Shown here: positions 42,834-52,132 of the stretch, piece after piece
Layout: each line of letters begins with the position of its first letter
Position numbering within the stretch: position 1 is the first letter of the stretch
Origin: a virus
Reading direction: 5' to 3' (one strand)
DNA: 64,000 nucleotides
Virus record (IMG/VR): IMGVR_UViG_3300000233_000008
Span: 1 to 64,000 of that record
Notes under the pieces: model-generated
What the model saw: only the letters and a program-made list of their open reading frames with translations
The model's database searches: none
What the model was told of the DNA's origin: nothing
Translations under genes and position numbers: made by a program

Positions 42834-43190
42834 TTACATTTCTAATGCCTGAATTTCAGCAATGCCTTCTTCTTCTGTCAAATCCCCGTTTAAGACAAGA
42901 GCCTCAATATGCTGAAGAGACATAAGTTTTTGGTAAAAACCAACCCAAGTAATCATGCCACCCGCTACAAATTCATACCCAAAGGATTTAGGGGGAATAT
43001 TAGCCAGCACTTCTGGCGGAAGCATTGCCTGTAATTCTGGCTCATCATGAATACCAGCAGCAAGACCCAATAGAAATATTTTTCTATCCAATGCCATTGT
43101 AGACACTGGTTGGCTTTCCAACCAAATATTAATATCAGCGTATTTCAATGCATACGCCATTTGAAAATCAATGCTTAATTCTTGTTCCAT
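42834..43190 (-). CDS. Hypothetical structural-region protein, 118 aa
   Basis: Predicted helical, with segments LGLAAGIHDEPELQAMLP and LNGDLTEEEGIAEIQALEM. It lies between a tail-fibre-like gene and the lysozyme-like gene, where many phages encode tail-assembly or chaperone-like proteins. Function unknown. Confidence 0.7.
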   Translation of the reverse strand: MEQELSIDFQMAYALKYADINIWLESQPVSTMALDRKIFLLGLAAGIHDEPELQAMLPPEVLANIPPKSFGYEFVAGGMITWVGFYQKLMSLQHIEALVLNGDLTEEEGIAEIQALEM

Positions 43191-43199
43191 TTTATTTCC

Positions 43200-45302
43200 T
43201 TATCTGTAAAATTTAACAGTTGCCATCTGCATGCCGTTAGGTGTAGCAGTGTAGGCAGTAGTCCCGTTATGAATAAATACCAATCTAATATCGGTCGCCC
43301 CTTCTACATCGCAACTCGCAGAACCTCCAAAAAGTATTCCGGTTGTTCCGGCGGACGCTTGAATTAGTATAGTACCTGTGCTGTCATTTTTAATTTCATA
43401 ATAAGCTGTAACACCGTTGTAACCGGGGATAACAAACCCAAAGTTAAACTCAATTGTTTTACACCCTAATGGAACAGAAATAACTCCTGTAAAACTATTG
43501 ATTGAACCTACCGATCCAGTGGTATTTGAGTATACACAACCAGTTAATAAATTAGTAGCTCCTGCCGATAGCCTGCCCAATAATACGTTACTCGTCCTTT
43601 TTAAATTGGCTATTCCCATAAGAATAGGTGTTTCAGGAACAGGAATGTCTGTTGAATCAACAACGGCTTCCACTTCTAACCAACAAGCGTCATCATGCTC
43701 ACCTGTTAAAGAAGTGGCGCTATTAAACACACCGTTTAATGTAATAATATCACCAGGCAATACTTCTACAACAGAAGCCACCCCACTTAAATAGTGCGTT
43801 ACGCTAACGCCGTTTTGGATACCCAAATATTTTTTTAAAATAGATCCACTTCTTACAATGTTTGCCCAAATTGCAGCACCTGCCCCACCAGTTGTAATCA
43901 ACCTGCCATGAACTTTTACATTTACAAATTTAACTCCCGGAGGAATTACAATACCATTTGATACTGTTTGAGCAGCAGAAAAACCAGGAGAAACTTTTGT
44001 AATGTTTGGAAGATTTATTTGGCGCTCGCCGGCCCCGCCGGCCTGAGCGGCGTTTGCTCTTCTAATGCAACCATTCCAATAAGCAGTAGCTCCTCTGTTA
44101 TTTACAGAAGGATCTGGTAATACAATATTTTCACTTTGTTCCGCAGTATAAAACTCAATAGACCCAGTTGTATTTGCTATTTGCGCTGTATAATTACTAG
44201 TTGCCATGTATACAGCAATACCAACGCTAGTTAATCCTTCGCAGTTAAAAGCAAAGCTTTCTGTAACACCAACACTCGTTGAATACTCAGTTAAGTTACT
44301 AATACTGGCGCCGTTTTTAGTCAATTTAACGTAAGCAGGTGCGGATGTTCTGCCGTTGTTGTGCATTTGTAAGCGTATAACGCCATACTTTGCTTTTGCT
44401 GGAACAGCAATTAAACCCGTAGTAGGGTTTAAAATCCCAGGGTCCCCTAAGCTACCCTCCATGGCGCAGTTTCTAAAAACTTCCTGATACACGTTTGCTG
44501 TAAACAATGTATTTACTGTTCTTTTGATTTCAGCAAACCCTAAAAAGTTAGATTTACCTTGAGTAACGACAGATGAAACTTCTCCAAATAATTCATAAGA
44601 ACCAACGTTCCAAGTATATGTTAAATCAGATCTCAGCGTGTATGCTGAGCTAAATCTAATCATAATTCCAATTAATTCACCGGGGGTGACTTTAAAAATA
44701 TCACCAGTAACTGGAGTAACAGCGCCACCATTGCTTGCGGAAAAAGAGTATTGCATAGTTAAATCTTCGCCCATACCGTTCACTGCCTTGATACGAATAT
44801 AGCTGTTTACTGGAACATCACCAATAAACTGAGAAGTGCTTAATCTAATGTATTCCACACCAGTTGGAACAACAAAATAGCCATTGCTATCTAGTGTTAC
44901 GACAGTTCCTGTATCATCTTCAATGACACAATTTCTTAGCATGCTTACAAAAACGTTTGCAGCACAAACTAAATCTGCTGTTCTTTTAATTCTACCGAAG
45001 CCCTTAAGTGCTGACGGGGCAAATGTACCAGAAGCTACACCAGTGGCGGGACCTTTAACGAGCATATAAGCATCACCAGTACCAGCGAACCATAGATAGC
45101 TACCAGCCGGCACAGTAACGGTAAACTCAGCGCCCATTAATACTTTAGGAGCAGTCACAACAGTTGTAGCAGGAATTCCACTAGTAGGTGTAATAACATA
45201 GCTAATATCATTAGTAACAGCTTTGATAACAACCTGCCTTTCAACGGTTGTATCAAATCTGTTATCAGTATTCCAGCCAACGTCTAAAGTATACTTTCTC
45301 AT
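43200..45302 (-). CDS. Repetitive tail or appendage protein, 700 aa
   Basis: After an N-terminal domain of about 95 residues (MRKYTLDVGWNTDNRF..., VFLMGAEFTV-type strands), a similar unit recurs: GFGRIKRTADLVCAANVF near 101-118, GFAEIKRTVNTLFTANVYQ near 263-281 and GIANLKRTSNVLLGRLSAG near 570-588, with a more divergent unit near 400-430. Each is followed by predicted beta strands (about 130-160 residues), suggesting jelly-roll-like modules in tandem. Such proteins usually bind host surfaces. It is followed by a small membrane-anchored gene. Confidence 0.72.
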   Translation of the reverse strand: MRKYTLDVGWNTDNRFDTTVERQVVIKAVTNDISYVITPTSGIPATTVVTAPKVLMGAEFTVTVPAGSYLWFAGTGDAYMLVKGPATGVASGTFAPSALKGFGRIKRTADLVCAANVFVSMLRNCVIEDDTGTVVTLDSNGYFVVPTGVEYIRLSTSQFIGDVPVNSYIRIKAVNGMGEDLTMQYSFSASNGGAVTPVTGDIFKVTPGELIGIMIRFSSAYTLRSDLTYTWNVGSYELFGEVSSVVTQGKSNFLGFAEIKRTVNTLFTANVYQEVFRNCAMEGSLGDPGILNPTTGLIAVPAKAKYGVIRLQMHNNGRTSAPAYVKLTKNGASISNLTEYSTSVGVTESFAFNCEGLTSVGIAVYMATSNYTAQIANTTGSIEFYTAEQSENIVLPDPSVNNRGATAYWNGCIRRANAAQAGGAGERQINLPNITKVSPGFSAAQTVSNGIVIPPGVKFVNVKVHGRLITTGGAGAAIWANIVRSGSILKKYLGIQNGVSVTHYLSGVASVVEVLPGDIITLNGVFNSATSLTGEHDDACWLEVEAVVDSTDIPVPETPILMGIANLKRTSNVLLGRLSAGATNLLTGCVYSNTTGSVGSINSFTGVISVPLGCKTIEFNFGFVIPGYNGVTAYYEIKNDSTGTILIQASAGTTGILFGGSASCDVEGATDIRLVFIHNGTTAYTATPNGMQMATVKFYR

Positions 45303-45311
45303 TCCAACCTC

Positions 45312-45938
45312 TTATTCTTTAGGGAGGATGTTAAAGAACACTCCCTCAGATATAATTGTGGTTCTCTGACCATCAGGTTTAATATAGTCCATTTCTGCGA
45401 AAATACGAGCAATACCTGGTGCTGGATCCGAACCAATGTAAATATCATAAGTTAATGTGTGTTGGCCTAGACCCAGTTCTTTACCATTAAACTTAGGGGT
45501 TCCATCGTGGTATACACCATCACTGTCAAGAATGATAATTCTTGGGGGTGGAACAAAGTCGCATTCAGTAGACAACATTACAATTTTAAGTGTAATCTTA
45601 CCAAGACCATCAATAGGAGTATCTTCCATTGTGTTGCCTTCTTTTTCAAAACGCATACACACTGTATTGGCCCTGTCTTCTTTATCTTGCGCTAACTTTT
45701 GAAGGGTGGCTTCGCTGGTTTCCAGCGAAGACCTTAACCCTTCAATAGCCTCTTTTAACGATTTAATATCTTCCACTAAACCATCATTACTATTTTTAAG
45801 TTCTTGAATTCTCTCTGGTGTATTCCAAATAGCTGCTGCCTGGTTCCCCCAAGTGAAAACAGATCCCGCAAAAACCACTAAAAACGCACCGATCCCAAGC
45901 CAAGCTTTCGCGGTATTCGATAGAGATTGTAAGTTCAT
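45312..45938 (-). CDS. Membrane-anchored coiled-coil protein, 208 aa
   Basis: One predicted membrane segment (residues about 12-32, AWLGIGAFLVVFAGSVFTWG), then a coiled coil (about 43-88, ERIQELKNSNDGLVEDIK...), then a predicted beta-rich C-terminal domain (ITLKIVMLSTECDFVPPPRIIIL...). There is no lipobox. It sits between two appendage genes. Function unknown: a tail-associated accessory or superinfection-related protein are both possible. Confidence 0.65.
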   Translation of the reverse strand: MNLQSLSNTAKAWLGIGAFLVVFAGSVFTWGNQAAAIWNTPERIQELKNSNDGLVEDIKSLKEAIEGLRSSLETSEATLQKLAQDKEDRANTVCMRFEKEGNTMEDTPIDGLGKITLKIVMLSTECDFVPPPRIIILDSDGVYHDGTPKFNGKELGLGQHTLTYDIYIGSDPAPGIARIFAEMDYIKPDGQRTTIISEGVFFNILPKE

Positions 45939-46048
45939 TTAATTTACTCGCCTTTCTTTTGGAGTTTGTTTCACACATCGTGTGGCATCACTCCGCTTCG
46001 GCGGTTGGTGAACATTTCTATATCATATATAGTGCGTCTAATAAAGAC
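45939..46048 (-). promoter_or_regulatory. Intergenic region with hairpins and a promoter-like TATATA
   Basis: On the minus strand there is a GTGTAAG, then TATATATGATATAG, then a hairpin CCGC-CGAA-GCGG, and a five-pair hairpin CACAC-GAT-GTGTG. The last has the dimensions of an N4 virion-polymerase promoter (five-pair stem, three-base loop with a central purine), but it lies in a late region. The TATATA and GTGTAAG elements also occur ahead of the virion polymerase gene. Confidence 0.35.
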
Positions 46049-48388
46049 TTACACAGAATAAGGCGCGTAATTCAGCCCACCTAAATACTCCAATTCCCCT
46101 AAAAATGTATTATCCGCAAGCACATAATTCTCTGTTCCAAGATTAATCATAATGCTTACACCAGTAATACCTGGGTAATCATCTCTGCTAATAATCCAGT
46201 TAAGATTAATACTATTTACATCTTGATCGTCATCACTGCTTACAATATTTGTGCCAATGTCTACTGTTGCTGTCGCTGTAACACGCAGCCAGACCTTCAC
46301 TTTCCCTCTTAAGTTTGGTGTTAAAATATTTAACCCAACCCTTAAAGTATCAAATTCTTCTGGCCAGCTAAGGTTGTTTCCTGAAATAACTGGAATGGGT
46401 GTAGTTGTGGTGCTTCTAAACTCGTTGTCTTTACCGCTCCCATTAACCAAGTGGTTATCTCCCAAAGCCAACAGCTTTTGAGATAAAGTTTTTAAATTAA
46501 CCAAAGCCTTAACAAAGGCAGCTTCTTTAATATTACTAACATCGTACTGAAGCTCAGCAACTTCAGCATTAGTGCTCAATAAACCATCATTAAGGATTTG
46601 GATTTCAGCTGCGTGCTCTCCTAATGTTACGTTTACTTCTTCTAAGTCTGCCGAAACACTATCACTTAATTCTTTCTTTTGTTTAAAAAATTCAGTAACG
46701 TCTTCAACTTTTAATCTGTAAAGCTTAATACGACTATCAGATTGGTTTTCCGAACCCCCAGTAATTCCTGTAAACGTTGCAAAGTTACTTCCGCTGCCAC
46801 CGTCACTGGGGCCAGACATAGAACCTCTTCTAAAAATCAACGATCCAAAAGCGTAGTTATCGCCGCAAGCAAATCTCCAATTTAGTGGAAAAGTAATGTA
46901 AATAACTTTATCAGGCCTTGCAGTGTTTGTCATTGCAAAGGTGGTTTGTCTTTTCATTCTAAGAGTAGAACCGTTGACATGAGTGGTCGCGTTGTAAGCA
47001 GAACTAATACTAGCATGCGTGCTAGTTTTGTTCCAAACATAAACCCACTCTCCTAAGCCCTCATTATCTCTAAATCTGATATCTAAAGATTGAATTAAAA
47101 GGTCGTCAACAGTAGACCACTTTACTTTTGCGTTACAAGATCTCCAATGATTTAAATATTCAACATCACCTTCTACTTTTACAAGATTAACTGGATCGCT
47201 GTTCCAATTAGTCCCGCTTGCTGGAAGTTTAGGTGGCTGGGATCCGCCATCAATAGTGTAATAGGTAGGCACAGTGTTTTGCCTAAAATGAATAAATCCT
47301 TTTCTACCCCCGTCTCCGGCATTAACCATTAATACTTCTTTAGTATTACCAATTCCCTCATCATAAGCCAGTCCGCTGTAATTGTAGTCATCAGCCGGCA
47401 CTAAACTTGAATCAGTTGTGAAATACGTATACTTTTCCACAAACACATTTTCAAGATCTGTTTTAAATACTTTTTCTGTATTCAATGTCCCTTGAGTTGT
47501 TTCGTCCAACCAAGTAGACACACCAATAGCAAAGTATGTTTCAGGAAAGGTTCCTTGGCTGCTAACTTTAAAAGTAGCAGTTACTTTGTAAACCTTTTCG
47601 TTTTGGATATTAATAGGTACTGCTTGCCCCATTGTTTGTGTAGTATTACCACCAAACTCAGCATACCATAGCCACTGTTCGTGAACGTTACCATTACCAA
47701 ACCAAGCATTAGGCACTGGTGTTTTAGGCGTATAAATATTAGAAGGCGAATCAATAATCCAATCTGTATTAGGCACTTTTAAGATGCTTAATCCAAGATT
47801 GTAAGCGTTAGCTTCTTTAACTTCATTAATGGCTCCAATAATGCTATTACCCGGCATACCATAGGTAAGGGCTTCTAAGTCATTATTGATTTGCTGAATG
47901 CGGTCGTTAATTTCATCGATGTTACCACAGCAAGTTGGGATAGTTGTATTGAGAAGCTCATCTAAGATGTCTTCAACAATAGTAATTCTATCACCAAGTT
48001 CAATTTTGGTGGCATCTAAATCGTTTCTAATAGCTGCAATAGCACTGTCAATATACGTAGTATAGGCCTGAATGTAAGCAATAACCTTAGCTTCGAGTGC
48101 CGGCCCTTCAACGTATTCTTGTAACTCAGTGATGGTTCCTTCCAGCAAAGCTCTTAGTTGCTGAATTCTGTCGTCCGTGTAAACAAATCCTTCAAGCTTG
48201 CTCTCATAAATTTTGCTCAATGCTAAATCAGCATTGCTAAGAGCGCTGTCAGCAGTACTCTGTGCACCCTCTACCAATGGAGTATTGATAAGGACGTAAT
48301 TCTCTAAAACCTGAATAGCTTGCTGCATACCAGGAAGTGTAATATCGTTAGTTAAATCTGCCCAATCTTGGATATTGTTTACTGGCAT
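46049..48388 (-). CDS. Tail fibre or appendage protein, 779 aa
   Basis: The N-terminal 200 residues are predicted coiled coil (STADSALSNADLALSKIYE..., then DRIQQLRALLEG). A central beta-rich part (about 210-560) contains carbohydrate-binding-like patterns with many aromatic residues. The C-terminal part again starts with a coiled coil (about 575-630) and ends in a beta domain. The arrangement suits a trimeric adhesin. By position it lies near the N4 gp65/gp66 appendage genes. Receptor binding is inferred. Confidence 0.75.
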   Translation of the reverse strand: MPVNNIQDWADLTNDITLPGMQQAIQVLENYVLINTPLVEGAQSTADSALSNADLALSKIYESKLEGFVYTDDRIQQLRALLEGTITELQEYVEGPALEAKVIAYIQAYTTYIDSAIAAIRNDLDATKIELGDRITIVEDILDELLNTTIPTCCGNIDEINDRIQQINNDLEALTYGMPGNSIIGAINEVKEANAYNLGLSILKVPNTDWIIDSPSNIYTPKTPVPNAWFGNGNVHEQWLWYAEFGGNTTQTMGQAVPINIQNEKVYKVTATFKVSSQGTFPETYFAIGVSTWLDETTQGTLNTEKVFKTDLENVFVEKYTYFTTDSSLVPADDYNYSGLAYDEGIGNTKEVLMVNAGDGGRKGFIHFRQNTVPTYYTIDGGSQPPKLPASGTNWNSDPVNLVKVEGDVEYLNHWRSCNAKVKWSTVDDLLIQSLDIRFRDNEGLGEWVYVWNKTSTHASISSAYNATTHVNGSTLRMKRQTTFAMTNTARPDKVIYITFPLNWRFACGDNYAFGSLIFRRGSMSGPSDGGSGSNFATFTGITGGSENQSDSRIKLYRLKVEDVTEFFKQKKELSDSVSADLEEVNVTLGEHAAEIQILNDGLLSTNAEVAELQYDVSNIKEAAFVKALVNLKTLSQKLLALGDNHLVNGSGKDNEFRSTTTTPIPVISGNNLSWPEEFDTLRVGLNILTPNLRGKVKVWLRVTATATVDIGTNIVSSDDDQDVNSINLNWIISRDDYPGITGVSIMINLGTENYVLADNTFLGELEYLGGLNYAPYSV

Positions 48389-48391
48389 TTA

Positions 48392-49129
48392 TTAGATCCA
48401 TCCGTTATTGGCAAACCTGGTGTTGAAGTTTATGCCGCTCTCTTGAGCAAGGTTTAGTTGTTTTGCTCTAAACAGAATTTCTTCGTATTCCACTTTAAGA
48501 GTTCTGACTTTTGCCATTTCTTTTTCACCATCCCTAGAACCATACACATCGCATGTAATGTAAGTTTCTAGTGCTTCCTCAAGCGTAGGCGGCAAGAAGA
48601 TCTCTTCTGTCTCCACTGCTGGGTAACTAAGCTGAACAGGTTTGGCTTGGTATTCAATAACAAGACGTAACCCAACGGGCGCTCCTCTTATTAGAAGAGT
48701 ATTGTAATTCAATGCCTGAGCGCTGAAGAAGTTTGTTTCTGTTTGCAGCAAGTGACCAAGAGAATTGTTTACTTCAACAGTCCCATAAGACAATTCATTT
48801 CTAATGGTTTGCTCTTGATGGATTTGAGAAATCTGTAAAACATTATCTTCAAATGGATTAAGCACACTGTCTAAAATAAACCCCCCCGCGCCTTGGCTAA
48901 CTGCGTTAGCCGGCACGAGTTGGTATTTTTCTACACCTGCTTTTACTTCAACAGTAATAAAGCCTTTGCGAATAATAAACCTGGAATACAGATCCATTAA
49001 TCCTTTGTTAGCAGAAATGATAACTTGATTTTTAATATTAGCTGCCAACTCAGTTGGGGTTGCATCGTCAGTAGAAACAGCTGACAGCCCATTGTATCTT
49101 AAATTTCTAAACAGTTCCGATACCAACAT
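48392..49129 (-). CDS. Adaptor/appendage protein, N4 gp67-like, 245 aa
   Basis: The N terminus (MLVSELFRNLRYNGLSAVS...NIKNQVIISANKGLMDLYSRF) matches gp67-type proteins that join the tail or appendage to the portal in N4-like phages and related podoviruses. It lies between the fibre gene and the large terminase gene, as in N4. A predicted helical C-terminal region is present (LEEALETYITCDVYGSRDG). Confidence 0.75.
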   Translation of the reverse strand: MLVSELFRNLRYNGLSAVSTDDATPTELAANIKNQVIISANKGLMDLYSRFIIRKGFITVEVKAGVEKYQLVPANAVSQGAGGFILDSVLNPFEDNVLQISQIHQEQTIRNELSYGTVEVNNSLGHLLQTETNFFSAQALNYNTLLIRGAPVGLRLVIEYQAKPVQLSYPAVETEEIFLPPTLEEALETYITCDVYGSRDGEKEMAKVRTLKVEYEEILFRAKQLNLAQESGINFNTRFANNGWI

Positions 49130-49140
49130 GGGTATTCTCC

Positions 49141-50838
49141 TTACACGATGTAACTGGACAAAGAGTTTGTATCTTCATCAGTATGTCTGCCTACCGAGAA
49201 CACACCACCAGGATTAACAGTTACTGGCGTTTGTTCAGAAGGCTTGTATGGCTTCAAATAAGCTAACTGAGATATAGTGTCAATACAGTCATCTTTTCTG
49301 GATTTAATACCATTTAACGTAATTAAAGATAGCTCTTCCATAAAAGCCCCAATAATAATAGAAGTTTTCATCTCTTCTGGGAAAAAGATCTTACCTGCCT
49401 TGAAGTGAGGCAGAATTCTATTAAACCTTTGGATCTTATCTTGTGTTCCTGGGTTAATACCCAGCACGCCTTTTGTCATCGCAAAGTTAAAGTAAACGTT
49501 TTTATCAAACATCTTCTCTTGGATCCAAGGAATAAAGCCTGCTTGTTGCCCAGATGTTTCTACACCAACACTGTCAGGTTGGTAAATACTTACAAACTCA
49601 AACAGCTTAGCAAGAACCTTATCCATCAACCACTTTTCTCTAATACCATCAACCCAGAACCAATCTCCATTATTGTTATAAGCCCACACGCTGATAACAG
49701 AATAGTCGTGCATTTGCTCTGTTTTGGTTGCCCAGTCAGTAGTAATATAAAAGTTAAAGCTGCTTTTATTATTTAATAGTGACTGTCTCTTATACCAACG
49801 AATGTCTTCTTCTGCGACAATTCTATCTTCAGTCGAAGTAATTCTAAGCATAAGTTCTTGCATAAAACCACCAACAGTTCCTTCAAGGACAGCTTCTTCA
49901 TACTGCTGCTTAACGAAGTCATAAGTAAAACGATCTTCCCACGCGCCTCTGAATTCTTCTCTGCTGCAAGGAAATCTTTCACAAACAGGCCACACGTTCA
50001 CATCCCAAGCACCGCTTTCCACAGCTTCATACATTGGGTCATCCTTAGCAAACGGAGTACCATTAAAAATGGTCTTACGTCTAGTAGGGTGCAAAGCGTT
50101 GTTAATAGCTTTGTGAATGGTATCTCTAATCGTATCTTTAGCTGCTTTAGACTTTGCATCTTCATCCGAGATTAAGTCGTCGAGCACAGCAAGGTTAGGT
50201 CTTTTACCATCAATCTTAGCACCACGAATACCAGACTTCGCACCATACATCTTAACGCCAAAACGAGTGCCTTTCTTGGATTTAAATTCCATTGCACCAT
50301 CGGTAATCTTTACGTTATCTGGGGGCAACCACTCTTGAAGATACTCAGAAGTTGTCCATCTGAATTCTACGTTCTTTCTAAAGTCTTTTACGCCGGCTTC
50401 CATAGAGTTACCAACAAACAACATACCATCTACTTTACCAAACCCATCAATCTCTCCGAAGACTGCTAGATACAACGTTAGGTATTCTGCCATTAGTGTG
50501 GTTTTAGCCATACCACGCGCGCAAAGATTAACAATCTTCTGCTTTCTGCCTTGAATCTTATCAAGCATAGCCAAGTGAACAACAGGGGTCGCGTTTTCCG
50601 TACCATTATCACCATTAACCAATTTAATAAATGTAGCGAACTTTAACGCAAAAAGACTAGGAAGATAGCTCCCACTGTTTAATGAATCATAATCAACTTC
50701 ATTAAGCCATTCATCAACAGTTATTCTGATGCTGTTCTCTGTAATAAGATCCTTAGCAATCTTTTCAGGCGTGTCGCTAATCAGACCAATCATTACATCT
50801 GGCTGGTAATTTCTAATGTTTTCTTCAAACGTTGCCAT
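49141..50838 (-). CDS. Large terminase subunit, N4 gp68-like, 565 aa
   Basis: Packaging motor ATPase and nuclease. The ATPase part shows CARGMAKTTLM near residues 104-114 (Walker A-like, with the GMAKTT form typical of N4-type terminases) and DGMLFVGNS near 134 (Walker B region unusual). The nuclease part starts with TTDWATKTEQMHDYS near 363-377 (catalytic Asp), then VGVETSGQQAG near 425, and ends DDCIDTISQL near 530. The start is ATG 50838, seven bases after GAGGAG; the upstream TTG is rejected. The start overlaps the small gene before it. Confidence 0.92.
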   Translation of the reverse strand: MATFEENIRNYQPDVMIGLISDTPEKIAKDLITENSIRITVDEWLNEVDYDSLNSGSYLPSLFALKFATFIKLVNGDNGTENATPVVHLAMLDKIQGRKQKIVNLCARGMAKTTLMAEYLTLYLAVFGEIDGFGKVDGMLFVGNSMEAGVKDFRKNVEFRWTTSEYLQEWLPPDNVKITDGAMEFKSKKGTRFGVKMYGAKSGIRGAKIDGKRPNLAVLDDLISDEDAKSKAAKDTIRDTIHKAINNALHPTRRKTIFNGTPFAKDDPMYEAVESGAWDVNVWPVCERFPCSREEFRGAWEDRFTYDFVKQQYEEAVLEGTVGGFMQELMLRITSTEDRIVAEEDIRWYKRQSLLNNKSSFNFYITTDWATKTEQMHDYSVISVWAYNNNGDWFWVDGIREKWLMDKVLAKLFEFVSIYQPDSVGVETSGQQAGFIPWIQEKMFDKNVYFNFAMTKGVLGINPGTQDKIQRFNRILPHFKAGKIFFPEEMKTSIIIGAFMEELSLITLNGIKSRKDDCIDTISQLAYLKPYKPSEQTPVTVNPGGVFSVGRHTDEDTNSLSSYIV

Positions 50839-50974
50839 TTTTCTTCTCCTCAAGAAGTCTGCCTAAATCAGTTGCTTCTTGCTCTAAACATTTAATGATC
50901 TTTAAAACGTCTTTCAGGGCCATTGCGGCCCTGATCGACTTTTGTTCTGATGTTGAATTTCTATTATCAGTCAT
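50825..50974 (-). CDS. Small hypothetical protein, 49 aa
   Basis: A short frame starting at the one-base overlap TAATG with the preceding phosphoesterase gene and ending inside the terminase gene. Residues 15-45 form a predicted helix (AAMALKDVLKIIKCLEQEA). The double overlap suggests a real, translationally coupled gene. Function unknown. Confidence 0.6.
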   Translation of the reverse strand: MTDNRNSTSEQKSIRAAMALKDVLKIIKCLEQEATDLGRLLEEKKNGNV

Positions 50975-52122
50975 TACGACTTAATCCTTGTCCTAACATT
51001 AGAGATGGTTCTGTATTCTTCCCCATACTCTTTATGAACGGTAATAGCAGTTAATGAACCTCTGCTAAAAAGGCCACGCGCCTTTGCCCAATCACTTGGT
51101 TTAGATAGGGTTCTAAACTGTTCTCCGACAACTCCACCTAGATCTTGTTTTCTATCGTGGTGTAAGTGAGCAGTAGCAACAAGTCTGTAAGCCTTAGCTA
51201 GTGCCCACTCATCAGCAAACTGGTCGGCAAACACATCTTTAAGAGCGCCCCATTTAATCGTATCACCATGGTGAGGGAAGCACGCGCATTTACCCCATTG
51301 AATAACTCTATACTCGTCATCAGTGACAACGATGTTTACTCTTGGGTTGTTTTCAAATTGAGCTTGCAGTGCGATCATAATACCAATGTAAGCACTGGGA
51401 TCGTGGTTCCCTTTAATAAGGTGAACTTCTACTTCTTGATGTGTCTCTAGTAATCTTCTAACAGCTCTACACATTAATCTAAGAGTTGTCATCATATTCT
51501 TAAGGTGCTGCCCCTTCTTAACATCCAATACGTTACCAGAATGGGGGGTCGCACCTTTATGGTCATTAGCGTCTAACAAATCACCAAGCTCAATCAATAC
51601 AGCTTTATGAGAGGCCGGCAATCTTGCTACCAAGTCATCAATAGCAAAATTAAAGTTTTGTTCTAAATCATCTTCACCATAATGAGAACCTACGTGTAAG
51701 TCAGCAAGCATAATCCAATTTGCGTAATCTGCTGCTCTCTCGTTTGGTTTTGGTTTAGCAATCTTATCCAGTTTAGGAATATCTGAAAGAGCTTCTTTAA
51801 CTGCGTCAGCAAAACTAATCTTTTCTTCGTAACCATCTACTTTGAAATAAAGACTAGAACCAGATCCATCTTCTGTTTTTCTTAGCAACCAACCAGAATG
51901 TAATCCACCAAAATCTGTAAGACCCTCGTCTTCTAGTCTTTCAACGATAGAGGGATCCATCTTCTCTTTTGTTTTGTAAGATTTGTAGCTTCTTCTGATA
52001 CCAGACTCGCACACATTAAACATTTTACCAATGGCTTTGTATGTTAGGCCCTGCTCTCTAAGCTTTGCAATTTCTTGCTCTCTTGCAGTGACTTTAGCTT
52101 TAATCTGTAACATTGAGGTCAT
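50974..52122 (-). CDS. HTH plus metallophosphoesterase protein, 382 aa
   Basis: The N-terminal 50 residues contain a helix-turn-helix (LTYKAIGKMFNVCESGIRRSY near 25-45). From about residue 140 a calcineurin-type phosphoesterase is visible: LADLHVGSHYG near 143, ELGDLLDAND near 180, KGNHDPSAY near 240, FPHHGD near 285 and ATAHLHHDRKQ near 315. The metal ligands (D-x-H, GD, GNHD, H, H) are all present. The start at 52122 is chosen because AAGGA lies seven bases upstream; longer starts run into the preceding gene. The role in packaging or DNA repair is unknown. Confidence 0.85.
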   Translation of the reverse strand: MTSMLQIKAKVTAREQEIAKLREQGLTYKAIGKMFNVCESGIRRSYKSYKTKEKMDPSIVERLEDEGLTDFGGLHSGWLLRKTEDGSGSSLYFKVDGYEEKISFADAVKEALSDIPKLDKIAKPKPNERAADYANWIMLADLHVGSHYGEDDLEQNFNFAIDDLVARLPASHKAVLIELGDLLDANDHKGATPHSGNVLDVKKGQHLKNMMTTLRLMCRAVRRLLETHQEVEVHLIKGNHDPSAYIGIMIALQAQFENNPRVNIVVTDDEYRVIQWGKCACFPHHGDTIKWGALKDVFADQFADEWALAKAYRLVATAHLHHDRKQDLGGVVGEQFRTLSKPSDWAKARGLFSRGSLTAITVHKEYGEEYRTISNVRTRIKS

Positions 52123-52132
52123 ATTGTAATCC

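Noticed and set aside
45980-46010. N4-type virion-polymerase promoter at the CACAC-GAT-GTGTG hairpin
   Set aside because: The geometry fits, but it is isolated inside the late operon and not repeated; retained only as a note in the intergenic entry.
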